Of a DNA stretch of 64,000 nt, positions 51,116 through 59,773 are shown one piece after another. Each line of letters begins with the position of its first letter. Positions within the stretch are counted from its first letter, which is position 1. The notes beneath the pieces were generated by a model, which was given only the letters and a program-made list of their open reading frames with translations, was not told where the DNA came from and searched no databases. The DNA lies in the NCBI RefSeq assembly GCF_008642315.1, contig NZ_CP029192.1:1426001-1490000 (forward strand), read 5' to 3'. The stretch is from Streptomyces venezuelae (GTDB lineage: Bacteria; Actinomycetota; Actinomycetes; Streptomycetales; Streptomycetaceae). Made by a program: the position numbers and the translations under genes.

Positions 51116-51540
51116 TCCTGCTCCTCCTTCCGGCGGGAGGTCGAGCGGCGGGCCCTCGGCCGCTCCTCGCTCTGACGCTCGCCTTCTTCACGGGACTGTT
51201 TGAAAGCGTCCGATATGGTCTCGGCGGCTCCGGAGAGCGCGCCCTTCGACTTGCCCTTGGCGCCGGACTCCGTGATCTCGCCGACGAGGCCGGGCAGGCC
51301 GGGGTCCTTCTTCTGTCCGGTCTCCAGGTCGAGACGGTTGCACGCCTCGGCGAACCGGAGGTAGGTGTCGACGCTCGCGACGACGACACGGACATCGATC
51401 TTCAGGATCTCGATGCCGACCAGCGAAACGCGTACGAAGGCGTCGATGACGAGTCCTCGGTCGAGGATGAGCTCCACGACGTCGTACAGGCCACTCGTGC
51501 CGCCTCCGCCGCCGGACTGTTGTGCCGGGACTACGGTCAT
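51112..51540 (-). CDS. gvpA: Gas vesicle structural shell protein GvpA
   Basis: A 142-residue GvpA-type major shell protein. The conserved core is [20 protein letters not shown] then [35 protein letters not shown], the amphipathic beta-hairpin that builds the ribbed vesicle wall. A longer than usual C-terminal tail (about 70 residues, Lys/Glu/Arg/Ser-rich) is a Streptomyces trait. AAGGAGG precedes ATG 51540. Two copies of GTCTTGTCC, 25 bases apart, lie in the 69-base gap to gvpO. Confidence 0.92.
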   Translation of the reverse strand: MTVVPAQQSGGGGGTSGLYDVVELILDRGLVIDAFVRVSLVGIEILKIDVRVVVASVDTYLRFAEACNRLDLETGQKKDPGLPGLVGEITESGAKGKSKGALSGAAETISDAFKQSREEGERQSEERPRARRSTSRRKEEQE

Positions 51541-51609
51541 ACCGACGGTGCCTCCTTGAGTCTTGTCCTGCTCTTTCGGGCCGTGTCTTGTCCGGTCGTG
51601 CTGCCGGCT

Positions 51610-51954
51610 CTAGCCGCCCGTTCCGCGGGGCTCCGAACGTCCGCGCTCGTAGCGGCGCAGCCGTCGGTAGCCGGTGAGCTCGCCCTGCGGGTCGAGCTGC
51701 ACCTCGTAGCTCGCGAGGAGGCTCATCGTGTCGGGGACACGGGAGAGCTCCAGAACCTCTATCTCCAGCAGCCAGCCGTCCTCGGTGCGTTCGAACGACG
51801 ACACCGATTCGGGGGTCATGCCGGTCAGCTCGGCGAGCTGCTCACGCGCGTTGCGGAGGACTGCCATGGGGCCCGGCAGCGATTCCTTCTCGCTGCTCGA
51901 TGCCTTTTCATCCGTTGTCTTGCTGTCTGTGGTTTTACGGGGTGTATTGGCCAT
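51610..51954 (-). CDS. gvpO: Gas vesicle protein GvpO
   Basis: A 114-residue GvpO, first gene of the cluster. The N-terminal 28 residues are Lys/Ser/Thr-rich and disordered; the domain is GPMAVLRNAREQLAELTGM, then TEDGWLLEIEVLELSRVPDT and LASYEVQLDPQGELTGYRRL. In halophiles GvpO affects expression of the cluster. GGAGG precedes the ATG at 51954 and a strong stress-type promoter lies 20 bases further upstream. Confidence 0.9.
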   Translation of the reverse strand: MANTPRKTTDSKTTDEKASSSEKESLPGPMAVLRNAREQLAELTGMTPESVSSFERTEDGWLLEIEVLELSRVPDTMSLLASYEVQLDPQGELTGYRRLRRYERGRSEPRGTGG

Positions 51955-51973
51955 GTTCACCTCCTCCACCGGG

Positions 51974-51997
51974 TTACCCGTTGAGCCTTGGCCAAAC
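51974..51997 (-). promoter_or_regulatory. Sigma-B-type promoter of the gvp operon
   Basis: On the minus strand GTTT (51997-51994), 14 bases, GGGTAA (51979-51974). It has the sigma-B/sigma-F form with the full GTTT and the -10 GGGTA, differing only in the last base. A start near 51967 leaves a 13-base leader with GGAGGAGG. The element lies in the 47-base gap between ligD and gvpO. Confidence 0.65.
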
Positions 51998-52001
51998 GTG
52001 C

Positions 52002-52964
52002 TCAGCCGCGGAGCGCCCGCAGCTTCCGGCGGGCGGGCCCGAGGGCGCGTCCCGAGCGCAGGACACCGGCCCAGGGCTCGGTGCGGGCCTGCTCCACGGC
52101 GGTGTCGATGGTCCAGCTGCGGGCGTGCACCGCGGGGTCGTCGAGCTGCTCCCAGGCGATGGGCACGGCGACCGGTGCCCCGGGCGCCGCCCGCACGGAG
52201 AACGGGGCGACGGCCGTCTGCGCGTACCCGTTGCGCTGCACGTCGAGGTAGAGCCGGTCGCCGCGGTCCTTCTTGCGCGGCGCCGTGGTGAGCCGCTCGG
52301 GGTGGGCCTCGGCGAGGGTGTCGGCGACGTCCTTGGCGAAGGCGCGGGCGTCGTCGAAGTCGTGGTGGCCGTTGAGGGGCACGATGACGTGCAGGCCGCG
52401 CGAGCCCGTCGTCATGAGGGCGGACGGCAGGTTCATCTGGTCGAGGAGCTCGCCGAGGAGACGGGCGGCGTCGCGCACCGACGCGAAGTCGTCCTCGGCG
52501 GGGTCCAGGTCGAAGACGAGCCGGTCGGGGCGGTCGATCCGGCCCGTCCGGGAGAGCCAGCGGTGCAGGGTGACGCAGGCCTGGTCGGCCAGGAAGAGGA
52601 GCGTCGCCGTGTCGTCGCACACGGTGTGGGTGACCGTGCCGTCCTGCTTGGCCACCTCGGCGCGGGTGATCCAGTCCGGATAGTGGTCCGGTGTGTCCTT
52701 CTGCATGAAGCGGGGGCCCTCGACGCCGTCCGGATGCCGCTCCAGCATGAGGGGACGGTCGCGCAGGTGGGGCAGCATGAACGGCGCGACGGACCGGTAG
52801 TAGTCGAAGAGGTCCGCCTTGGTCAGGCCCGAGCCGCCGCCGTCCCCGTTCGTGCCCTTGTCCTTGCTCCTGCCCTTGGCGTCGGTGACCGGGAAGAGGA
52901 CCTTCTGCGGCCGGTGCAGCTCCACGGTGCGACGGCCGGCCCGTACCGTCCGTACGTCGTTCAT
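52002..52964 (-). CDS. ligD: LigD-type polymerase/primase domain protein
   Basis: A 320-residue archaeo-eukaryotic-primase (LigD PolDom) protein used in bacterial non-homologous end joining. VLFPVTDAKGRSK at the start, LFDYYRSVAPFMLPHLRDRP, the metal motif VFDLDPAEDDF and TTGSRGLHVIVPL with QRNGYAQTAVAPFSVR are characteristic. It adds or fills nucleotides at broken ends. There is no ligase or nuclease domain, so it must act with separately encoded LigD parts and Ku. It lies on the same strand just upstream of the gas-vesicle genes. A palindromic GGGTACCC lies 46-53 bases before its start. Confidence 0.88.
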   Translation of the reverse strand: MNDVRTVRAGRRTVELHRPQKVLFPVTDAKGRSKDKGTNGDGGGSGLTKADLFDYYRSVAPFMLPHLRDRPLMLERHPDGVEGPRFMQKDTPDHYPDWITRAEVAKQDGTVTHTVCDDTATLLFLADQACVTLHRWLSRTGRIDRPDRLVFDLDPAEDDFASVRDAARLLGELLDQMNLPSALMTTGSRGLHVIVPLNGHHDFDDARAFAKDVADTLAEAHPERLTTAPRKKDRGDRLYLDVQRNGYAQTAVAPFSVRAAPGAPVAVPIAWEQLDDPAVHARSWTIDTAVEQARTEPWAGVLRSGRALGPARRKLRALRG

Positions 52965-52990
52965 GGGGAATCCCTTCGGCTCGGTTCGCC

Positions 52991-53036
52991 GGGTGCGACG
53001 TGCCTCGGCGGGTACCCAGCGTCAGGTCCTGCACGC
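52991..53036. promoter_or_regulatory. Symmetric sigma-B-type promoter candidate between ligD and a membrane protein gene
   Basis: The palindrome GGGTACCC (53010-53017) has GGGT at 52991-52994 on the plus side with a 15-base spacer, and GCGT on the minus side (53036-53033) also with 15 bases. Both directions therefore fit GNNT-N14/16-GGGTAC. On the minus strand transcription would start about 40 bases before ligD, and could run on into the gas-vesicle genes. GNNT alone is weak evidence. Confidence 0.4.
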
Positions 53037-53186
53037 GTGCGGGACGGTTCCGACACGGTGGCGTTCACCCTGGTCGGGAGGGTGGCTGGCACCACCGGGA
53101 AGTCGGGGGCGGACGGGCGTGCCCCTGGGCCGCGGGGCCGGAAGGATCGGACGTACCGCATCCGGTACGCATCTGAGAGGCGCCCC

Positions 53187-53720
53187 ATGCCGCAGCACCC
53201 CGAAGTGACGAACCCCTCGCGCGCGGAGCGCGGCACCGACCTGCCAAGTACCCCTCGCCCCCGGCCACGCCCCCGCTCGCACGAGCAGCGGCTCCTCGCC
53301 CCGGCGCTGGCCCGGATGCTGCCGGGCGCCGACGGGCCGCCCGCTCCCGGCCCGGTCAGGGCGGCCTTCGCGCTCTGGCTCACCGCTGCCGCCGCGGGCG
53401 TCTTCATGACGGCCGCCGACGGGCTCCCGCTCCTGCCGTTCCTGCCGCTCCACATGGCGGTGTGCTCGGCGGCCGTCCTGGTGGCGGTGCGGATGCGGCG
53501 GGGCGACCGGTGGGCCCGCTGGGTGCTGGCCTGCGTGCTCGGGGCGACCGGCACGCTGTCGCTCACCGCGTGGGCGGGCGCCTCTCCCGGGTGGCCGCCG
53601 GGCTTCGCCGACGTCCTGGCGGGCGCCGGGTGTGTGCTGCATCTCGCCTCGGCGCTCACGGCGACGGTCCTGATGTTCCGCCCGGCGGCCAACGCCTGGT
53701 TCAGGGCGGTGCACCGCTGA
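53187..53720 (+). CDS. Small membrane protein of unknown function
   Basis: A 177-residue protein with a Pro/Arg-rich cytoplasmic N-terminus and about four hydrophobic segments (ALWLTAAAAGVFMTAADGL, LHMAVCSAAVLVAVRM, WVLACVLGATGTLSLTAWAG, VLAGAGCVLHLASALTATVLM). No motif I recognise. AGAGG precedes the ATG at 53187. It converges on the transketolase gene. Confidence 0.72.
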   Translation: MPQHPEVTNPSRAERGTDLPSTPRPRPRPRSHEQRLLAPALARMLPGADGPPAPGPVRAAFALWLTAAAAGVFMTAADGLPLLPFLPLHMAVCSAAVLVAVRMRRGDRWARWVLACVLGATGTLSLTAWAGASPGWPPGFADVLAGAGCVLHLASALTATVLMFRPAANAWFRAVHR

Positions 53721-53735
53721 CCGCGGCCGTCGGTG

Positions 53736-55589
53736 TCACCGGACCACGCCCTCCTCCACCAGGAGGCGGGCCGCCGCCGCGATCGACTCCGCGTCGATGC
53801 CCGCGGCCCGCAGCTGCTCCTCGGGCGACGCCGAGCCGGGCATGCTCCGCACCGCGAGGCGTACCAGGCGCGGTACCGGCCGGCCGTCGGTGAACGCGTC
53901 GAGGACCGCGTCACCGAGACCGCCCTGTTCCCGGTGGTCCTCGACGGTCATGAGGCAGCCGGTGCGTTCCGCGGCCTCGCGCAGGGTCCTCGCGTCGACG
54001 GGCTTGACGGAGTACAGGTCGACTACGCGCACCGCGATGCCCTCGCGGTCCAGCGCCTCCGCGGCCGCCAGCGCCTCGTGGACCGTCACGCCCGCGGCGA
54101 CGACGGTGAGCCGGTCGGCGTCACCGGAGCGCAGCACCTTGGAGCCGCCGACGGGGAACTCCTCGTCCGGCCCGTAGATGACGGGCGTGTCCCCGCGTGA
54201 CGTCCGCAGATAGCTGATTCCGTCGAGCCCGGCCATGGCCGCGACGAGCCGTCCCGTCTGGTGGGCGTCGCACGGGTACAGGACCGTGGAGCCGTGCACG
54301 GCGCGGAACAGCGCCAGATCCTCCAGGCCCATCTGCGACGGGCCGTCCTCGCCGATGGCGACACCGGCGTGCGAGCCGACGAGGTTGATGTCGGCGCCGC
54401 TCACCGCCGCCATCCGCACGAAATCGTGGGCGCGGGTGAGGAACGCGGCGAACGTCGACGCGTACGGCACCCAGCCGCGCGCCGCCAACCCCACGGCGGC
54501 GGCGACGAGTTGCTGCTCGGCGATGTAGCACTCGAAGAACCGGTCGGGGTGCTCCTTGGCGAAGTACTCGGTCCTCGTCGAGTCGCCGACCTCGCCGTCC
54601 AGGGCCACCACGTCGCCGCGTGCGGTGCCGAGCGCGGCCAGCGCCTGGCCGTACGCGGTGCGGGTGGCGACGGCGTCGCCCAGGGCGTGGCGCGGCAGTT
54701 CGAGGTGGCCGCTGCGCACGGCGTGCATGGCGCGGGCGGCGGCGGGCCTGCGCATCTCCACGCGTACGTCGTGTACGCCGCCCAGCTCCTCGACGGCCGC
54801 GTCGGCGTCCGGGAGCGGCTTGCCGTGCAGTCCCTCGCGGTTCTCCACGGAGGCGACGCCCTTGCCCTTGACGGTGCGGGCGAGGATGACGGTGGGCTGC
54901 CCGACGGTGGACGCCGCTTCCTGGCAGGCCCGGTCGACGGCGTCGACGTCGTGTCCGTCGGCCTCGACGACGTGCCAGCCGAAGGCCTTGAACCGGTCGG
55001 CGTAGGCGCTCAGTTGCCACTCGTGACGGGTGGGCCCGCGCTGGCCGAGGCGGTTGACGTCGACGATGGTGGTGAGGTTGTCGAGGTGTTCGTACCCGGC
55101 GTGCTCGGCGGCCTCCCACACGGATCCCTCCGCGAGTTCACTGTCGCCGCACAGCACCCAGACCCGGAACGGGATCCGGTCGAGCCGCTTGCCGGACAGG
55201 GCCATGCCGACACCCACGGGCAGCCCCTGCCCGAGGGAGCCGGTGGCGACCTCCACCCAGGGCAGGGCGCGCGGTGTCGGGTGCCCCTGAAGGCGGCTGC
55301 CCTGCTCGCGGAAGGTCAGCAGCTCGTCGTCGGTGACCGCACCGGCCGCCTTGTACGCGGCGTAGAGGAGCGGCGAGGCATGCCCCTTGGAGAGGATGAA
55401 CCGGTCGTTGCCGGGGTGGTCCGGCCGGTCGAAGTCGTAGTGCAGATGGCGTCCGATGAGGACCGCCATGAGGTCGGCCGCGGACATCGACGAGGTGGGG
55501 TGGCCGGACCCGGCGGCGGCCGCGGCGCGGACGGAGTCGACGCGCAACTGCCGTGCGATGGAATCGAGTTGTTCACTGCTGTTGGGCAT
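53736..55589 (-). CDS. Transketolase
   Basis: A 617-residue thiamine-diphosphate enzyme that moves two-carbon ketol units between sugar phosphates. The TPP part includes AGSGHPTSSMS and GDSELAEGSVWEAAEHAG; the pyrimidine-binding domain includes YIAEQQLVAAAVGLAARGW, and the C-terminal domain TVEDHREQGGLGDAV. It is shorter than the usual approximately 665-residue bacterial TktA and resembles the short, TKTL-like form, so it is probably a second transketolase, not the Calvin/pentose-phosphate housekeeping one. Start overlaps the upstream reductase by 17 bases. Confidence 0.9.
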   Translation of the reverse strand: MPNSSEQLDSIARQLRVDSVRAAAAAGSGHPTSSMSAADLMAVLIGRHLHYDFDRPDHPGNDRFILSKGHASPLLYAAYKAAGAVTDDELLTFREQGSRLQGHPTPRALPWVEVATGSLGQGLPVGVGMALSGKRLDRIPFRVWVLCGDSELAEGSVWEAAEHAGYEHLDNLTTIVDVNRLGQRGPTRHEWQLSAYADRFKAFGWHVVEADGHDVDAVDRACQEAASTVGQPTVILARTVKGKGVASVENREGLHGKPLPDADAAVEELGGVHDVRVEMRRPAAARAMHAVRSGHLELPRHALGDAVATRTAYGQALAALGTARGDVVALDGEVGDSTRTEYFAKEHPDRFFECYIAEQQLVAAAVGLAARGWVPYASTFAAFLTRAHDFVRMAAVSGADINLVGSHAGVAIGEDGPSQMGLEDLALFRAVHGSTVLYPCDAHQTGRLVAAMAGLDGISYLRTSRGDTPVIYGPDEEFPVGGSKVLRSGDADRLTVVAAGVTVHEALAAAEALDREGIAVRVVDLYSVKPVDARTLREAAERTGCLMTVEDHREQGGLGDAVLDAFTDGRPVPRLVRLAVRSMPGSASPEEQLRAAGIDAESIAAAARLLVEEGVVR

Positions 55590-56946
55590 CGGGTGCCTCC
55601 TTGGGTGGCGGGTGCTCGGTGGCTCGTGAGGGGCGGTCGTCCGGGTGCGGCAGGCGGGCCACCTCGGGTGAGGCCGATTCCAGCGGGACCGACCAGGAGC
55701 GGACGAGGCCCAACTGGACGGCCTGGCGCGGCAGCACGGAGTCCAGGAGCCAGTCCGCGGCGACGCGGACGCGGTTGCCGGGCATGGCCGCCAGGTGGTA
55801 GCCGCGGGTGACGGCTCCGGCGAGGGGCCCGGAGAGCGGTACGCCGAGCGGGTTGGCGGCGGCCTGGGCGCCGCCGAGGTCGACGGTGAAGCCGAGGTCG
55901 CGGTGGCGGTAGGGGCGGCGCGCGCCGAGGCCGAGGGACGCGGCGACGTTGCGTCCGGCCGTCGCGCCCTGGCGCCACGCGTGCTGGGCGGTCATCGGGG
56001 TGTACTCGCCGGGCCCGGTCAGGTCGGGCACGGCCGCCGCGTCGCCGCACGCGAACACCTCGGGGTGGCCCGGCACTTGGAGGTGTGTGTCGACGCGCAG
56101 GCGGCCCCGCTCCAGGGGCCGTCCGAGTCCGGCGACGAGCGGATCGGGGCGTACGCCGACGCACCAGACGAGGGTACGTGTGTCGACGGCGTCCCCGTCG
56201 TCCAGGAGCACCCCTTCCGGGGTGGCTTCCTTGACGGAGGTGCGGGTGCGGACGTCCACGCCGCGGCGCCGCAGGACGCGGTCGGCGGTGGCCGACAGGC
56301 GCCGGTCGAGTTCGGGGAGGACGCGGTCCGCGATGTCGAGCAGCAGCCAGCGGGGCCGGATGCCCTGCCGGAGCGGCTGCTTGCGCACCAGCGCGTCGGT
56401 GAACGGCGGTCCCTGCGCGGCGAGTTCGACGCCGGTGTAGCCCGCGCCGACGACCACGAACGTGCAGCGGGCCCGGCAGGTCGCCGCGTCCGGTGCCGCG
56501 GCGGCCAGCTCGATCTGGCGGGTGATGTGGTCGCGCAGGTAGAGCGCCTCGGGCATGCCGCGGAAGCCGTGCGCGTGCTCGGCGACGCCCGGCACGGGCA
56601 GCAGATTGTTGACGCTGCCGACACTGAGGACGAGCCGGTCGTAGGGCAGTTCGCCGCGCGCGCCCTCCGGGTCGGTGTACGACACCGTGCGCCGCTCCAG
56701 GTCGACGCCGTCGGCCTCGCCGAGCGCGAGGCGTACGTGCGGCAGCGTGCCGGAGAGGGAGACGGTGACGCGGCGCGGCTCCAGGACGCCGGTGGCGACG
56801 TGCGGGAGCAGCGGCAGGTACAGGAAGTAGTCGGTCGGGTTGAGCAGGGTGATGTCGGCCGTGGTCCGGGTCAGCCGGGACAGGGTGCGGGCCGTGCGGT
56901 ATCCGGCGAAGCCGGCTCCGACGACGACGATGCGGGTTCGGCTCAC
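55573..56946 (-). CDS. NAD(P)/FAD-dependent oxidoreductase, NDH-2-like
   Basis: A 457-residue flavoprotein of the two-dinucleotide-binding-domain type. The FAD motif is VVVGAGFAGYRTARTL, the NAD(P) motif VVVGAGYTGVELAAQ and the FAD-carboxyl motif VFACGDAAAV. The fold matches type II NADH dehydrogenases, which move electrons from NADH to menaquinone without pumping protons. C-terminal residues beyond about 440 are Pro-rich and may attach to the membrane. GTG 56946 has GGAGG upstream; longer frames lack one. It is co-transcribed with transketolase downstream. Confidence 0.85.
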   Translation of the reverse strand: MSRTRIVVVGAGFAGYRTARTLSRLTRTTADITLLNPTDYFLYLPLLPHVATGVLEPRRVTVSLSGTLPHVRLALGEADGVDLERRTVSYTDPEGARGELPYDRLVLSVGSVNNLLPVPGVAEHAHGFRGMPEALYLRDHITRQIELAAAAPDAATCRARCTFVVVGAGYTGVELAAQGPPFTDALVRKQPLRQGIRPRWLLLDIADRVLPELDRRLSATADRVLRRRGVDVRTRTSVKEATPEGVLLDDGDAVDTRTLVWCVGVRPDPLVAGLGRPLERGRLRVDTHLQVPGHPEVFACGDAAAVPDLTGPGEYTPMTAQHAWRQGATAGRNVAASLGLGARRPYRHRDLGFTVDLGGAQAAANPLGVPLSGPLAGAVTRGYHLAAMPGNRVRVAADWLLDSVLPRQAVQLGLVRSWSVPLESASPEVARLPHPDDRPSRATEHPPPKEAPDAQQQ

Positions 56947-57167
56947 GGTGCGCCTCCGGCGGGTCGAAAGGGGTCGAATCCGGCGGGGTCGGGACCCCAC
57001 GCGTGCCCCTGCGCGGAGGCCGCCAAACACGGTGCGGTACCGGGGCACTTCACCAGTCGACACCCCCGAGGGGCGCCGCGCGAGGGCCGTTTGCGCCCGC
57101 CCGGCGGGGTTACTCGCAGCCGTATCCGCCCGCCCCGCTCCGCCCGCCGCACCGGAGGTGCACCCTC

Positions 57168-58160
57168 ATGCCCGAGTACGGATACTTCCTGGCGACCGAG
57201 GAGTTCGGACCCGCAGAGCTGGTCGAGCAGGCCCGCATGGCCGAGCAGGCCGGGTTCGAGTCGCTGTGGATCTCCGACCACTACCACCCGTGGAACGCGT
57301 CCCAGGGACAGAGCCCGTTCGTCTGGTCGGTGATCGGAGCGCTCGCGGAGGCGGTGTCACTGCCTCTGCAGACCGCCGTGACCTGTCCGACCGTGCGCAT
57401 GCACCCGGCGGTCGTGGCGCAGGCCGCGGCGACGAGCGCGGTGCTGACGGGCGGCCGCTTCCGGCTCGGGGTCGGCACCGGCGAGGCGCTCAACGAGCAC
57501 ATCACGGGCGGCCCGTGGCCGCCGGTCCACGTCCGCCTGGAGATGCTGGAGGAGGCGGTCCAGGTGATGCGGAACCTCTTCACCGGTGGGGAGGTCAACC
57601 ACCGGGGCACCCACTACACCGTCGAGAACGCCCGCCTGTACACCGTGCCGGACGAGCCCGTGCCCATCGACATCTCGGGCTTCGGACCCAAGGCGACAGC
57701 GCTCGCGGCCCGCATCGGCGACGGGTTCGTCACGATGACGCCCGACGAGACGCTGGTCTCGCACTACCGCAAGGGCGGGGGCGGCGGAAAACCGGTCAGC
57801 GGCGGCATCAAGGTCTGTTACGGCCCCGACCGCCGGGAGGCGGTGCGCCGGGCGCTCAACCTGTGGGGCAGCCAACTGCTGCCCGGCGAGATGGCTCAGA
57901 TCCTGCCGACGCCCCGCCACTTCGAGCAGCTGGAGCCGCTGGTCACCGAAGAGACGGCCGCCTCGTCCTTCACGTGCGGCGACGACGTCGACGAGCACGT
58001 CGCGGCGCTCACCGCGTACGCAGACGCGGGCTTCGACCGGGTGTACGTGGGCCAGATCGGCCCGGAGCAGCGGGGCTTCTTCGACTTCTACCGCACGAAG
58101 GTGCTGCCGCAGGTCCAGGGCGCGCCGCCTGCCACACCGGGTGACGGCATCCGCCGTTGA
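57168..58160 (+). CDS. LLM-class F420-dependent oxidoreductase (FGD-like)
   Basis: A 330-residue luciferase-like protein. It matches the F420-dependent glucose-6-phosphate dehydrogenase-like group (TIGR03557 type) with SDHYHPWNASQGQSPF, TAVTCPTVRMHPA, LTGGRFRLGVGTGEALNEH and WGSQL. It would transfer hydride to cofactor F420. GGAGG precedes the ATG at 57168. It diverges from the reductase gene with 221 bases between, which carry no other supported gene. It lies 31 bases ahead of the enolase-superfamily gene, so the two probably form one operon. Confidence 0.88.
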   Translation: MPEYGYFLATEEFGPAELVEQARMAEQAGFESLWISDHYHPWNASQGQSPFVWSVIGALAEAVSLPLQTAVTCPTVRMHPAVVAQAAATSAVLTGGRFRLGVGTGEALNEHITGGPWPPVHVRLEMLEEAVQVMRNLFTGGEVNHRGTHYTVENARLYTVPDEPVPIDISGFGPKATALAARIGDGFVTMTPDETLVSHYRKGGGGGKPVSGGIKVCYGPDRREAVRRALNLWGSQLLPGEMAQILPTPRHFEQLEPLVTEETAASSFTCGDDVDEHVAALTAYADAGFDRVYVGQIGPEQRGFFDFYRTKVLPQVQGAPPATPGDGIRR

Positions 58161-58191
58161 CGCCCTTCGGGTACGACTGAGGAACGGTCCG

Positions 58192-59289
58192 ATGAAGCAC
58201 GAAGTCCCCATTGAACGACCCGCCGTCTCCGCGTACACGGTGCCCGCGGACGGGCCTGAGGCCGACGGCACCCTCGCCTGGGACACCACGACCATCGTCG
58301 TCGCCGAGGTCACGGCCGGCGGCGCGACGGGGACCGGGTGGACCTACGCCCCGGCGTCCGTGGCGGCCCTCATGGACGAGGTGCTCGTCCCCGTCGTCCA
58401 GGGCCTCGACGCGCTCGACATCCCCGCCGCGCACGACGCGATGACGAAGGCCGTCCGCGACACCGGCCGTGCCGGAGCCGCGGGATGCGCGATATCGGCG
58501 CTCGACATCGCGCTGTGGGACCTGAAGGCACGCCTCCTTGAACTGCCTCTCGTGCGCCTCCTGGGAGCGGCCCGCGACGAGGTGCCCGTGTACGGGAGCG
58601 GCGGCTTCACGACGTACCACGACACGCACCTGGCGGCGCAGCTGAACGGCTGGGTGCACGGCCAGCGCATCCCGCGCGTCAAGATCAAGATCGGTGAGGG
58701 CTGGGGCAGGGCGGCCGCACGCGATGTGTCCCGGGTCCGCACCGCGCGGGACGTCATCGGTCCGCAGGCCGAGCTGTACGTCGACGCCAACGGCGGCTAC
58801 ACCCGCAAGCAGGCGGTACGGGTGGGCCGGGTGCTCGCCGAGCACGGCGTGGGCTGGTTCGAGGAGCCGGTGTCGTCGGACGACCTGCGGGGGCTCGCGC
58901 TGGTCAGGGACGCGCTGGTGTGCGACGTGACGGCGGGAGAGTACGGCTACGACCTCCCGTACTTCGCCCGCATGATCCCCTCCGTGGACTGCCTCCAGGT
59001 GGACGCGACGCGGTGCGGAGGCCTCACCGAGTGGCTGCGCGCGGCAGCCCTCGCGCAGGCGCACGGCCTGGAGGTCTCCGCGCACGGCGCGCCCCATGCG
59101 CACGCCGCGGCCGCCGCGTGCGTGGCGAACCTGCGGCACGTCGAGTGGTTCCACGACCACGTGCGCATCGAGTCGATGTTCTTCGACGGGGCGCTCGACC
59201 CGACCGGCGGCGTCCTGCGCCCGGACGGCGGCGTCGGGCACGGCCTCGAACTGCGCGCGGGGGACGTGGAGGAGTTCCGGGTCGTGTGA
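58192..59289 (+). CDS. Enolase-superfamily enzyme (mandelate racemase-like)
   Basis: A 365-residue muconate-lactonising/mandelate-racemase-type enzyme. The catalytic pair K-x-K is in RVKIKIGEG, the three metal ligands are in VDANGGY, EEPVSSDD and AGEYGYD, and the His is in AHGAPHAH. It removes a proton alpha to a carboxylate and probably is a sugar-acid dehydratase or racemase. The ATG at 58192 has GAGGA eight bases upstream. Substrate cannot be inferred safely; the neighbour is an F420 enzyme. Confidence 0.88.
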   Translation: MKHEVPIERPAVSAYTVPADGPEADGTLAWDTTTIVVAEVTAGGATGTGWTYAPASVAALMDEVLVPVVQGLDALDIPAAHDAMTKAVRDTGRAGAAGCAISALDIALWDLKARLLELPLVRLLGAARDEVPVYGSGGFTTYHDTHLAAQLNGWVHGQRIPRVKIKIGEGWGRAAARDVSRVRTARDVIGPQAELYVDANGGYTRKQAVRVGRVLAEHGVGWFEEPVSSDDLRGLALVRDALVCDVTAGEYGYDLPYFARMIPSVDCLQVDATRCGGLTEWLRAAALAQAHGLEVSAHGAPHAHAAAAACVANLRHVEWFHDHVRIESMFFDGALDPTGGVLRPDGGVGHGLELRAGDVEEFRVV

Positions 59290-59354
59290 TGCGTGTGCCG
59301 CGTACGGCACGTGTGATGTGTGGACGCTTGTGATCAACACCCTTGCGCGCCTGT

Positions 59355-59360
59355 TATGTT
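59355..59360 (+). promoter_or_regulatory. -10 element for a leaderless VOC gene
   Basis: TATGTT (59355-59360) ends six bases before the A of the ATG at 59367. There is no ribosome-binding sequence, so the message is probably leaderless. A TTGTGA at 59328-59333 is a possible -35 but 21 bases apart. Confidence 0.45.
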
Positions 59361-59366
59361 GCGCCG

Positions 59367-59756
59367 ATGTCAACGATCAGGCAGATCCAGGTGACCTTCG
59401 ACTGCGCGGAGCCCGAGCGGGTGGCCCGCTTCTGGAGCGAGGTGATGGGCTATGTCGTCCCGCGGCCGCCCGAGCCGAGCGGCGCGTGGGCCGTCTGCGA
59501 GGACCCGTCGGGCGCCGGTCCGCGCATGTACTTCCAGCGCGTTCCCGAGGGGAAGGTCGCCAAGAACCGGGTGCACCTGGACGTGCGGGCCGGCACCGGG
59601 CTGGTGGGAGCGGAGCGCCTGGCCGCCCTGGAGGCGGAATGCGCCCGGCTGGTCGCGCTCGGCGCGGTCCACCTGTACACGCAGTTCGCCGACGAGGAGA
59701 ACGAGTCGTGCATCACGATGCAGGACGTCGAGGGCAACGAGTTCTGCCTGGACTGA
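59367..59756 (+). CDS. VOC-family protein (glyoxalase/bleomycin-resistance fold)
   Basis: A 129-residue vicinal-oxygen-chelate protein: IQVTFDCAEPERVARFWSEVMGY at the start, VHLDVRAGTG in the middle and CITMQDVEGNEFCLD at the end. Glyoxalase-6-like subgroup. Function is unknown; it is unlikely to be glyoxalase I, as metal ligands are not all in place. Start chosen at 59367 because it lies at a leaderless distance from TATGTT; a longer frame begins at 59343. Three proteins of this fold lie within 3.5 kb. Confidence 0.8.
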   Translation: MSTIRQIQVTFDCAEPERVARFWSEVMGYVVPRPPEPSGAWAVCEDPSGAGPRMYFQRVPEGKVAKNRVHLDVRAGTGLVGAERLAALEAECARLVALGAVHLYTQFADEENESCITMQDVEGNEFCLD

Positions 59757-59773
59757 GCCGTCCGTGACGGGAC

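Noticed and set aside
53010..53017. GGGTACCC as a restriction-like or recombination site
   Set aside because: It fits a promoter better; no recombinase lies nearby.
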